This document shows positions 55,593 through 63,394 of a DNA stretch of 64,000 nt, piece after piece. The position numbers were made by a program, and so were the translations under genes. This DNA comes from CAVSRC01 sp963782045 (GTDB lineage Bacteria > Pseudomonadota > Alphaproteobacteria > Rhizobiales > Kaistiaceae), in assembly GCA_963782045.1 (NCBI GenBank), contig CAWAIR010000013.1, positions 226,094-290,093 on the forward strand, read 5' to 3'. The notes below the pieces were generated by a model, which saw nothing but the letters and a program-made list of their open reading frames with translations, had not been told where the DNA came from and did no database searches. Every line of letters starts with the position of its first letter. The first letter of the stretch is position 1.

Positions 55593-57247
55593 TACCTAGA
55601 CTACAGAAATACGGATTAATCGCCCGCGTTAAAGACAGTATTGAGCCCGAGTACGTTTGGACCGCCTCAAGTTATCCCGATGCCCATGCACTAAATTCTC
55701 TCGAATGCGACATAGACGCTCTGATAGATGAATTTCACCAATTCATCGCAGAATCGAGCCCGCTTGTCGCTTCAACGTTGAGCCAGACCCAAGTCGAGGA
55801 TTATCTGTTTGATGCTGTGCTCTCCGCCGAAGAGGCAATCAACTCAATTCAACCCAACGGAGACGAGAACCCGCCAGACCCTCCTTCCGCGCCCTCTCGC
55901 AAACCGAGGTTCGGCAGCGAAGTCTCATACGTATTTTTCAAGTTCGTGCAGAAACTCAGGAAGGAGAAGAATCAGCTTCTGGATCGCATAAGTGACATCT
56001 CGAACGCGGTGATCGTTAGTGAAGCAGTTCTCGAACTTGATGCTCCGTCTGAGTTTCAGAGACCCCGACATGTTGAACTGACCCTTTTTCTAGACGCTCC
56101 GTTCGTCATGGATTATGTCGGGCTATCAGGATCAGACAGAAGAGACTACGCGAAATACATAGTGGATAATCTCAAATCGATTGGATGCCGGATGTTTCTA
56201 TTTCGGCACTATATCGGCGAGATCCAAGGTAATCTGAAAGCAATATTGTCTCGCCGCCCATCCGAGCGCCGCGGGCCAACAGCGGATGCACTACTCAAAG
56301 GATGGGTTACTGAAGAATACGTCAAGGCGGTCTTTCTGAACACGGAGCGGTTCGTTCGAGACGCAGGCCTTGAAATTTTCGACTCCGATAGCTTCGTATT
56401 TCCGATAAATCAGCAAAGGCGCTTCAACGAGGCACTTCGAGACGACTTAACAAGCCGCCTAATTGGGAACTATGAGCACATGGTGGCTTTGGATCGAGAT
56501 ATTAAAGCGATTGGTCACATAATCGATAGACGACCTTTTTGGAACTCACTACGATCTATTCAAATCAAAATTCATACTACTAACGCACAACGAGATGCTG
56601 GCGAACGTCGCCAACTCGTTTGTGCGCCGCCATGACGACCAAGCTGAAGTTCCAGCGCATACGGACCGATAATTCATCAAAGAAAGCTCTATGCGATCGT
56701 GTGGCTAATAGTGGGCGGAGCAAAAAGAAAGCAGCTTTCACGGGTTCAACTTCTAAAGAATTGCGCGAGAGCAGTTCAATACGACCCTGCAATTATTGCG
56801 AGCATCAGAAAGAATCTTGGGAAAATCAGTAATGATAAAGAACGTCAGTTTGACGTCCTTGTTACTCAACCTCGCTATGTTCAGCTATCTTTCGAGCTTG
56901 CGATGCAAGCGAACGGTGCGAGGACGGCGGATGACGCCGAGCGCATCCTTGAAGAACTCAAGGATGAACTCGTTGCCGATGAGAAAGCCAAATATAAGGC
57001 GCTTCTGCGCGATGCCAATTCGGCGCAGAGGAAAGCCCTTGAGGAGTTGCGTGACAAAGCGAATTCGATCGCGTCCGATGCAGACGACTTGCGGTCTTCT
57101 CTAGAAGTGAGCAAGGCGCTGATGCGCCGAATGGTTGAGACTGCGCTCGCGGGCGACCTAAAGCTCGCACGCGTCGCAGTATATCTGTTTCGAGCTCTTC
57201 CCCTATTTATTGGCGTAATCATCGCTGGGGTTATCTTTTTCGGCGAT

Positions 57248-58342
57248 CTAGTGGATTGAATCGAACACTTGGTGCCCGCGCCTGACGGCGGCGATGATTT
57301 TGTCGGGATCGGCGGTCCAGGTGAAGGGTTTGGGCATTTGATTGGTGTCCTCGACGAAGCGGTTGATGGCGGCCTGGAGATCGACGACGGATCGGAAGAC
57401 ACCGCGCTTCAATCGTCGCTTCGACAGTTTGGCGAAGAAGCCCTCCACGGCGTTGAGCCAGGAGCAGGAGGTGGGCACGAAGTGGAAGGTGAATCGCTCA
57501 TGCCGGCTGAGCCACTGGCGCACCTTGGGGTGCTTGTGGGCAGCGTAGTTGTCGAGGACGACATGGATCAGCTTGCCGGCCGGGACCTCGGCCTCGACGG
57601 CGTTGAGGAAGCGGATGAACTCCTGGTGGCGGTGGCGCTGCATGTTGCGGCCGATGACGGTGCCGTCGAGGACATTGAGAGCGGCGAACAGCGTGGTGGT
57701 ACCGTTGCGCTTGTAATCATGCGTCATGGTGCCGGCACGCCCCTTCTTCAGCGGTAGCCCCGGCTGAGTGCGGTCGAGGGCCTGGATTTGGCTTTTCTCG
57801 TCGACCGAGAGCACGATGGCATGCGCCGGCGGATCGACGTAGAGCCCGACCACATCCCGGAGTTTGGTGACGAACTGAGGGTCGGTAGAGAGCTTGAACT
57901 GTCGTACTCGATGCGGCTGCAGCCCGTGGGCCCGCCAGATGCGCTGAACCGAGGAGACGCTGATGCCAGTCGCCTCGGCCATCATGGCGCCCGTCCAGTG
58001 GGTTGCCTCGGCGGGCGGATCGGTGAGCGTCAGGGCGACCACCCGTTCCGCTATGTCGGCAGCAAGGGGCGGCACCCGGGACGGCCGCGTTTTGTCACGC
58101 AGGAGGCCGTCAATCCCTTCTTCAGCAAAGCGTTCCTGCCAACGCCAGACGCAGGTCTTCGACTTGTGCGTTTGGCGCATGATCTCCACCGTGCCCCAGC
58201 CATCGGCCGACAAGAGCACGATCGCGGCCCGCCAGACGTGCTTCTGCGGAGCGTTGCGGTTGCCGATGATCGCCTTCAGGCGGCGGCGATCGGATGGGGT
58301 CAGCGTAATCGAAATCCCAGGGCGCATGCCCAAGACTCGCAT
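57248..58342 (-). CDS. IS630-family transposase, copy 2
   Basis: The 364-residue protein differs from copy 1 at one residue near the end (HQVF for HQVL). All three catalytic acidic residues are kept. The stop TAG again uses TA and a flanking G. It is on the opposite strand from copy 1, so the two elements face each other across 1.66 kb. Confidence 0.93.
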   Translation of the reverse strand: MRVLGMRPGISITLTPSDRRRLKAIIGNRNAPQKHVWRAAIVLLSADGWGTVEIMRQTHKSKTCVWRWQERFAEEGIDGLLRDKTRPSRVPPLAADIAERVVALTLTDPPAEATHWTGAMMAEATGISVSSVQRIWRAHGLQPHRVRQFKLSTDPQFVTKLRDVVGLYVDPPAHAIVLSVDEKSQIQALDRTQPGLPLKKGRAGTMTHDYKRNGTTTLFAALNVLDGTVIGRNMQRHRHQEFIRFLNAVEAEVPAGKLIHVVLDNYAAHKHPKVRQWLSRHERFTFHFVPTSCSWLNAVEGFFAKLSKRRLKRGVFRSVVDLQAAINRFVEDTNQMPKPFTWTADPDKIIAAVRRGHQVFDSIH

Positions 58343-58396
58343 GCGCCAAATCCCAGGGGAATCCCCCGCCGGATTTACCCGTCAGATTTGATCCAC
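57251..58396 (-). mobile_element. IS630-family insertion sequence, copy 2
   Basis: The 1146-base element is flanked by TA (57249-57250 and 58397-58398), in a target that read CTAG. At the ends, three differences from copy 1 can be seen by eye; the transposase differs at one residue. The copies are therefore recent. It too sits in the PIN-like gene, and its removal joins the reading frame exactly (codon CTA to GAG). Confidence 0.92.
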
Positions 58397-58720
58397 TAGA
58401 GGTTCTTCGTTTCCGCCCATCCCTTGTTGCAGCGCTCTCGTGCCTTCTATCGATCGGCAGCCTAATTCCCTGGCACCACTGGGTTCGCGGACCGATGGAG
58501 GACGCAATGAAGAGACAACTCCAACTTAGGTTTGACGAACGAATTGTATACGACCTTAAAGTCGGAAATATGCTTGATCCATTTGACATCGACTTGGAGC
58601 ATGGAAAACTCGTTTGGCAGGAACAAAGAACTGCTCCGCCTGACGGTGCACTCATCTGAACTGGGAGAGTTTTCCCGACCCGGCGCCTAGAGAGGAGGGA
58701 TTTTGCCCTAGTTTTCGCCC

Positions 58721-58830
58721 CTCCCCGTCGCCATCCCAGCGCCCCATCTGTTGCTATAGTGTTCTCTGCTCAAATTCGTGGTAGTCGCCGGGGCAATGAC
58801 CGATCCCGCCAAGCGCATCGACAGCGGGCC
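58721..58830 (+). repeat. Duplicated uvrD promoter/start region, copy 1, with truncated uvrD start
   Basis: From CTCCCC to the first codons the sequence matches 60807-60916 closely: CATCTGTTGCTATAGTGTTCTC, then CAAATTCGTG, then ATGACCGATCCCGCCAAG. The frame copies MTDPAKRIDSGP from UvrD and then leaves it, so this is a broken fragment. A third, more diverged copy is at 59612-59692. Confidence 0.75.
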
Positions 58831-58897
58831 GTCTGGCGTGGGTGCCGTCATATTTAGCCGTGCACGTTCACTGCAAGTTCAGAAATCGCGTCGCAAG

Positions 58898-59194
58898 CTA
58901 CGCCGCCAGCGCCCGATTCACGGCCTCCGGTTCGCGCTGGATCACCAAGAGATAGGCGCGGACGGCACCATCGGGGCTTGAGCGCCCCTGCTCCCAGTCG
59001 CGGATGCGCGCCGCGCTGAAGCCGTAGCGTTTGGCAAACGCCGTCTGCGACAGCTTGAGCTTGCGCCGGAGCGCCTTGACGTCGATCTCGTCGGGCACAT
59101 GGATGACATAGGTGGACGGGTCAAGCTCGCCCTTGGCGATGGCCAGCGCCTGCCTGGCGCCTTCCAGTATCCGATTCTTGCGCTTCGTCATCAT
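58898..59194 (-). CDS. HigA-type antitoxin (XRE family)
   Basis: The 98-residue protein has a helix-turn-helix LRRKLKLSQTAFAKRYGFSAARIRDWEQG (about residues 45-73, read in parts) as in HigA-like antitoxins. It starts at ATG 59194, overlapping the toxin stop (ATGA). The toxin-first order is usual for higBA. It should bind the operator at 59570-59588 and neutralise the toxin. I also see a start one codon later. Confidence 0.87.
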   Translation of the reverse strand: MMTKRKNRILEGARQALAIAKGELDPSTYVIHVPDEIDVKALRRKLKLSQTAFAKRYGFSAARIRDWEQGRSSPDGAVRAYLLVIQREPEAVNRALAA

Positions 59195-59559
59195 CGACCT
59201 CGCTTCTTTGCCCGCTTCGTCACCTCTGCCCGCCACACTTTCGGCAGGTCCGTCAGTACCCTGCGCAGCTCGTTGCGCTCGGCCTGCGCGAGATTCGCCT
59301 GCGTGTCCTTGCCATAGACATCGAGCAGGAACACCGGGATATCGTCGCCGCCATAGAACGTCACCACGCGATAACCGCCACTCTTGCCCTTACCGCGGCC
59401 AGCGAACCGCACCTTGCGCGCCCCACCGGTTCCAGGCATCACATCGCCAGACTTCGGATGGCGGGCAAGGTAGGTCACGATCCCGAAGCGCTCGTCATCG
59501 CCAAGCCCTTCGTCCCGCGCGGACGCCAGGAAGGCCGGAGTCTCGATGACCGTATGCAC
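59191..59559 (-). CDS. HigB/RelE-type toxin
   Basis: MHTVIETPAFLASARDEGL at the start and GGYRVVTFYGGDDIPVFLLDVYGKD near residue 75 match the RelE/HigB ribonuclease fold. The length is 122 residues from the GTG at 59559. A TTG at 59595 would add 12 residues, but the promoter and operator lie there, so I reject it. Its transcription start must be within a few bases of the GTG. It is the first gene of the toxin-antitoxin pair. Confidence 0.84.
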   Translation of the reverse strand: MHTVIETPAFLASARDEGLGDDERFGIVTYLARHPKSGDVMPGTGGARKVRFAGRGKGKSGGYRVVTFYGGDDIPVFLLDVYGKDTQANLAQAERNELRRVLTDLPKVWRAEVTKRAKKRGR

Positions 59560-59567
59560 CTGGGGAT

Positions 59568-59593
59568 GATATACGGAGATTCCGTATAATTTC
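59568..59593 (-). promoter_or_regulatory. Promoter and palindromic operator of the HigBA pair
   Basis: On the minus strand, TTGAAA and TATATC are 16 bases apart, a good -35/-10 pair. TATACGGA-GAT-TCCGTATA (59570-59588) is a perfect inverted repeat lying in between and over the -10. This is the expected autoregulation site of an antitoxin. The transcript would begin at about 59561, only two bases before the GTG. Confidence 0.65.
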
Positions 59594-59611
59594 AACCCGG
59601 TTGTAGTCCCC

Positions 59612-59692
59612 CTCCCCTTCGCCGCATCGGCGCCCCATCCGTTGCTATAGTGCTCGCGGCCTAGAATTCGTTAACACGCGCGGGCGAATGAC
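59612..59692 (+). repeat. Duplicated promoter/start region, copy 2
   Basis: CTCCCCTTCGCCGCATCG, then CCCATCCGTTGCTATAGTG, followed by ATGACCAACCCCAC; the match to the region before uvrD is strong up to TATAGTG and weaker beyond. This copy supplies the promoter and the first codons of the L,D-transpeptidase gene. Confidence 0.65.
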
Positions 59693-60782
59693 CAACCCCA
59701 CAACCCAAGCTTCGCCTGCGGCTTCGCATGGCCCCCTCCCCGATCAGGTCGGGGACAGGCTCTCCCCGAAACGCGGAGGGAGGGAGTCTGCCGCCGCTTC
59801 CGCCCTTGCGGCGATCGCCGGCGCTGCCCTCGTCCTTGTCGCGATCATCGCCGTTTCGGTGGCCCCGCGCGCCGCGGCAGACGAGCCGGCCATCCCGGCC
59901 TGGCTCGGCGCCCATGTCGGCGACGGCAATGGCGAGATCGCGCCGGTGGTGCTCGAGCGAGCGCGGGCGCTCTACCGGCAGAAGGTCGCCGCCGGCGCGG
60001 TCAAGAATCCCTGCTATTTCGCCATGGACGCCACCCGGCCGAACACCGCCAGCGACGGCACGCCGGGACTGCGCTTCTACATCGTCTGCGAAGCGAGCCG
60101 ATCGTTTCGCGCGATCTCGTCGGGCCATGGCACCGGCCGCAACTGGCGCGGCCTGCCGAACTTCCGCAACGACCGCAGCTGCGCGAAGAACTTCGGCAAC
60201 GCGCAGGATTCGAGCCTGACCACCGGCGGGGCCTATGTAACGGCCGAGATCAAGACCTCGTTCAAGGGCTATTACCGCACCGGGGCGCACAGCAATGCCC
60301 TGCTGGTGCGCCCGTTCCTCCAGTTCGACGGCGAAGGCGACACGGCCAACGCCCGCGAGCGCGAGATCGGCGGCCATGCGGCGGTGGTGCTCCACCACGT
60401 CTGCATGCTGAAGGACCCGCAGAGCCCCTACGCCAACAAGGACGGCTACGTGCCGCGCGGGACGCTGGTGAGCTATGTCGGCGGCCGCAGCAACGGCTGC
60501 ACCAGCTGGTCGCGGGCGGACGCCGACGCGATCATGGCGATGACCAAGGACGACCCGACCACGGTCTACATCTATCCGGAGGCCGCCGACATCGATGCCG
60601 TCGCCCACGCCGTGGCGGCCGGGCGGTCGCTGGCCTCGCTCGGGCTCTATTGGGACGCCGCCTGTCTCAAGACGATCGGCACGCCGAAATTCTGGTCGGA
60701 CGCGACGCTGGGTCCGCTGATCGCGCAGTACCGCCGGGATCACCCGCCGCCGCCGCCAAAACCGACGCCGATCTGCAAGTAG
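59688..60782 (+). CDS. YkuD-like L,D-transpeptidase domain protein
   Basis: The 364-residue product has a low-complexity N-terminus, a transmembrane segment (ASALAAIAGAALVLVAIIAV, about residues 38-57, read in parts) and a periplasmic domain of the YkuD_2 family with the Cys nucleophile in GRSNGCTSWS (near residue 268) and a His in the strand before. It would link or modify peptidoglycan or lipoprotein. The ATG at 59688 uses the duplicated promoter/start region. It ends in a Pro-rich tail PPPPPKPTPICK. Confidence 0.8.
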   Translation: MTNPTTQASPAASHGPLPDQVGDRLSPKRGGRESAAASALAAIAGAALVLVAIIAVSVAPRAAADEPAIPAWLGAHVGDGNGEIAPVVLERARALYRQKVAAGAVKNPCYFAMDATRPNTASDGTPGLRFYIVCEASRSFRAISSGHGTGRNWRGLPNFRNDRSCAKNFGNAQDSSLTTGGAYVTAEIKTSFKGYYRTGAHSNALLVRPFLQFDGEGDTANAREREIGGHAAVVLHHVCMLKDPQSPYANKDGYVPRGTLVSYVGGRSNGCTSWSRADADAIMAMTKDDPTTVYIYPEAADIDAVAHAVAAGRSLASLGLYWDAACLKTIGTPKFWSDATLGPLIAQYRRDHPPPPPKPTPICK

Positions 60783-60806
60783 CAGTGAGGGGGCGGGAGA
60801 GCCGAT

Positions 60807-60916
60807 CTCCCCTTCGCCGCATCGCCGCCCCATCTGTTGCTATAGTGTTCTCAGCTTCAAATTCGTGATAGTCGCGGCCGAATGACCGATCCCGCCAAGC
60901 GCATCGATAGCGGGCC
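60807..60916 (+). repeat. Promoter/start region of uvrD, copy 3 (intact)
   Basis: This is the copy that leads into a full uvrD frame. TATAGT at 60841-60846 is a likely -10. It is matched by 58721-58830 and, less well, by 59612-59692. Confidence 0.7.
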
Positions 60917-63344
60917 GCCTGATGATGGCGACCCCACCCACCATGCTTCGCCGCTCCCGGCGGAAGCCGGCGGGATGGCGCCGCCTGCGCCGCAGCCGGG
61001 CTCCATCTCGGCGCGCGCCATGGGGGCGCGCTCGACGCCGTGGCTCGACAAGCTGAACCCCGAGCAGCGCGCCGCGGTGGAGGCGACCGAGGGGCCGGTT
61101 CTGGTGCTGGCCGGTGCCGGCACCGGCAAGACGCGCGTGCTCACCACCCGCATCGCCCATCTGCTCGCCACCGGCCGCGCCAGGCCCTGGCAGATCCTCG
61201 CCGTCACCTTCACCAACAAGGCGGCGCGCGAGATGAAGAACCGCGTCGGCGACCTCATCGGCGGCGTCGTCGAGGGCATGCAGTGGCTGGGCACATTCCA
61301 CTCGATCGGCGCCAAGATCCTGCGCCGCCATGCCGAGCTCGCGGGGCTGAAGGGCGACTTCACCATCCTCGACACCGACGACCAGATCCGCCTGATGAAG
61401 CAGATCATCCAGGCCGAGGGCATCGACGAGAAGCGCTGGCCGGCGCGCCAGCTCGCCGGTCACATCGACCACTGGAAGAACCGCGGGCTGACGCCCGCCG
61501 ACGTGCCCGATGTGGACGGGCGCGCCTTCGCCGACGGACGCGGCAAGAAGCTCTATGCCGCCTATCAGGCGCGGCTGAAGGTGTTGAACGCCGCCGACTT
61601 CGGCGACCTCATCCTCGAGCCGCTGTCGATATTGCGATCGAACCCGGACGTGCTCGCCGACTATCACGCCCGCTTCCGCTACATGCTGGTCGACGAGTAT
61701 CAGGACACCAATGTCGCGCAGTATCTCTGGCTCAGGCTGCTGGCGCAGGCCAAGCCGCCGGTCGACGGCAAGGCGCAGGCCAACATCTGCTGCGTCGGCG
61801 ACGACGACCAGTCGATCTATGGCTGGCGTGGGGCGGAGGTCGATAACATCCTGCGTTTCGAGAAGGATTTTCCGGGCGCCAAGGTGATCCGCCTGGAGCG
61901 CAACTACCGCTCGACCGCGCATATCCTCGGCGCCGCCTCGCACCTCATCAGCCACAACGAGGGACGGCTGGGGAAGACGCTGTTCACCGAGGCCAAGGAC
62001 CCGGACGCGGTGCGCGTCACGGTCGCCTCGTCGTGGGACAGCGAGCAGGAGGCGCGCGCCGTCGGCGAGGAGATCGAGCAGCTCCAGCGCCAGGGCGTCG
62101 TGCTCAACGAGATGGCGATCCTGGTGCGCGCCTCGTTCCAGATGCGCGCCTTCGAGGACCGCTTCGTCACGCTCGGCCTCAACTACCGCGTCATCGGCGG
62201 CCCGCGTTTCTACGAGCGCCAGGAGATCCGCGATGCGCTCGCCTATTTCCGCGTGGTGGCGCAGGGCGCCGACGACCTTGCCTTCGAGCGCATCGTCAAC
62301 ACGCCACGGCGCGGCATCGGCGAGACGACCGTGAAGCTGTTGCATGACCGGGCGCGCGCCCGCACCATTCCGCTCACCGCCGCCGCCGCCGAGATCGTCG
62401 AGACCGACGAGATCGCGGCGCGCACGCGCGCGAGCCTGCGCGATCTTCTGGGCGCCTTCGACCGCTGGCGTGGGCAGCTCAACAGCCTTTCCCACACCGA
62501 GCTGGCCGAGATCATCCTGGAGGAATCCGGCTACACCGAGATGTGGCAGGCCGACCGCTCGGCCGATGCGCCGGGGCGGCTCGAGAACCTCAAGGAGCTG
62601 GTGCGCTCCATGGAGGAGTTCGATTCCATGACCGGCTTCCTCGAACACGTCTCGCTGGTCATGGACACCGACGGCGATGCCGGCGCCGATGCGGTCTCGA
62701 TCATGACCCTGCATTCGGCCAAGGGGCTGGAGTTCGACGTCATCTTCCTGCCCGGTTGGGAGGAAGGCCTGTTCCCCTCGCAGCGCACGCTCGACGAGCA
62801 GGGCCGCGCCGGGCTGGAGGAGGAGCGGCGGCTGGCCTATGTCGGCATCACAAGGGCGCGCAAACGCGCCCATATCCACTTCGCCGCCAACCGGCGCATG
62901 CACGGGCTGTGGCAGTCGTCGATTCCCTCGCGCTTCCTCGACGAGCTGCCCGAGGCCCATGTCGAGGTGCGCGAGGACAACGCCGACTACGGCGGCTATG
63001 GCGGCAACGCCTATGGCGCCAGCCGCTTCGACGCGCGCGATCCCTTCGCCAACACCTACGCCACCCCCGGCTGGCAGCGGGCGCAGAAGAACCGCGAGAA
63101 GGCGGGCGGCAGTGGCCGGCGCGGCTTCGACAGCCCGCTATCGTCGGGGCCGCGGCTGATCGAGGGCGAGCTGGTGGCCAAGAGCGTCATCGGCGGGACG
63201 TCGCAATATGCGATCGGCGAGCGCGTCTTCCACCAGAAGTTCGGCTACGGCCGCATCGGCGCCATCGACGGCAACAAGCTCACCATCAATTTCGACAAGG
63301 CCGGCCAGAAGCGCGTGCTCAATTCATTCGTCGAGAGGCACTGA
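60882..63344 (+). CDS. uvrD: UvrD/PcrA-type ATP-dependent DNA helicase
   Basis: The 820-residue superfamily 1A helicase unwinds DNA 3' to 5' in nucleotide-excision and mismatch repair. After a disordered N-terminal 50 residues it has LNPEQRAAVE (Q motif), GAGTGKTRVL (Walker A), LVDEYQDTN (motif II), GDDDQSIYGWRGA (motif III), and VSIMTLHSAKGLEFDV and EERRLAYVGITRARKR (motifs V and VI). The C-terminal end, GERVFHQKFGYGRI, is a Tudor-like domain found in UvrD/PcrA. The first 12 residues are repeated as a fragment near 58796. Confidence 0.96.
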   Translation: MTDPAKRIDSGPPDDGDPTHHASPLPAEAGGMAPPAPQPGSISARAMGARSTPWLDKLNPEQRAAVEATEGPVLVLAGAGTGKTRVLTTRIAHLLATGRARPWQILAVTFTNKAAREMKNRVGDLIGGVVEGMQWLGTFHSIGAKILRRHAELAGLKGDFTILDTDDQIRLMKQIIQAEGIDEKRWPARQLAGHIDHWKNRGLTPADVPDVDGRAFADGRGKKLYAAYQARLKVLNAADFGDLILEPLSILRSNPDVLADYHARFRYMLVDEYQDTNVAQYLWLRLLAQAKPPVDGKAQANICCVGDDDQSIYGWRGAEVDNILRFEKDFPGAKVIRLERNYRSTAHILGAASHLISHNEGRLGKTLFTEAKDPDAVRVTVASSWDSEQEARAVGEEIEQLQRQGVVLNEMAILVRASFQMRAFEDRFVTLGLNYRVIGGPRFYERQEIRDALAYFRVVAQGADDLAFERIVNTPRRGIGETTVKLLHDRARARTIPLTAAAAEIVETDEIAARTRASLRDLLGAFDRWRGQLNSLSHTELAEIILEESGYTEMWQADRSADAPGRLENLKELVRSMEEFDSMTGFLEHVSLVMDTDGDAGADAVSIMTLHSAKGLEFDVIFLPGWEEGLFPSQRTLDEQGRAGLEEERRLAYVGITRARKRAHIHFAANRRMHGLWQSSIPSRFLDELPEAHVEVREDNADYGGYGGNAYGASRFDARDPFANTYATPGWQRAQKNREKAGGSGRRGFDSPLSSGPRLIEGELVAKSVIGGTSQYAIGERVFHQKFGYGRIGAIDGNKLTINFDKAGQKRVLNSFVERH

Positions 63345-63394
63345 TCCTTCGAGGGCCGCCCGCGGCTCACGCCGCGAGGATGACGGACAAGGCT

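Larger units (their letters stand above)
54234..58659 (+). pseudogene. PIN-like nuclease gene with C-terminal membrane helices, broken by two IS630 elements
   Basis: The parts 54234-54443, 55592-57250 and 58399-58659 form one gene of about 709 codons when both IS elements and one TA each are removed; the frame then runs from ATG to TGA at 58657-58659. Low G+C sets it apart from its surroundings. VELTLFLDAPFVMDYVGL (near 56066-56120), later FILLTHNEMLANVANSF and YGPIIHQRKLYAIVW fit a PIN-like metal nuclease. A charged coiled coil follows, then two hydrophobic segments (LFRALPLFIGVIIAGVIFF and the LVAALSCLLSIGSLIPW region). A +1 near 56565 and a -1 near 56658 shift 30 codons. An anti-phage role is a guess. 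Confidence 0.8.

Noticed and set aside
54442..58398. Composite transposon carrying the PIN-like segment
   Set aside because: Each IS has its own TA duplication, and the gene is continuous outside both elements, so they inserted separately into a resident gene.
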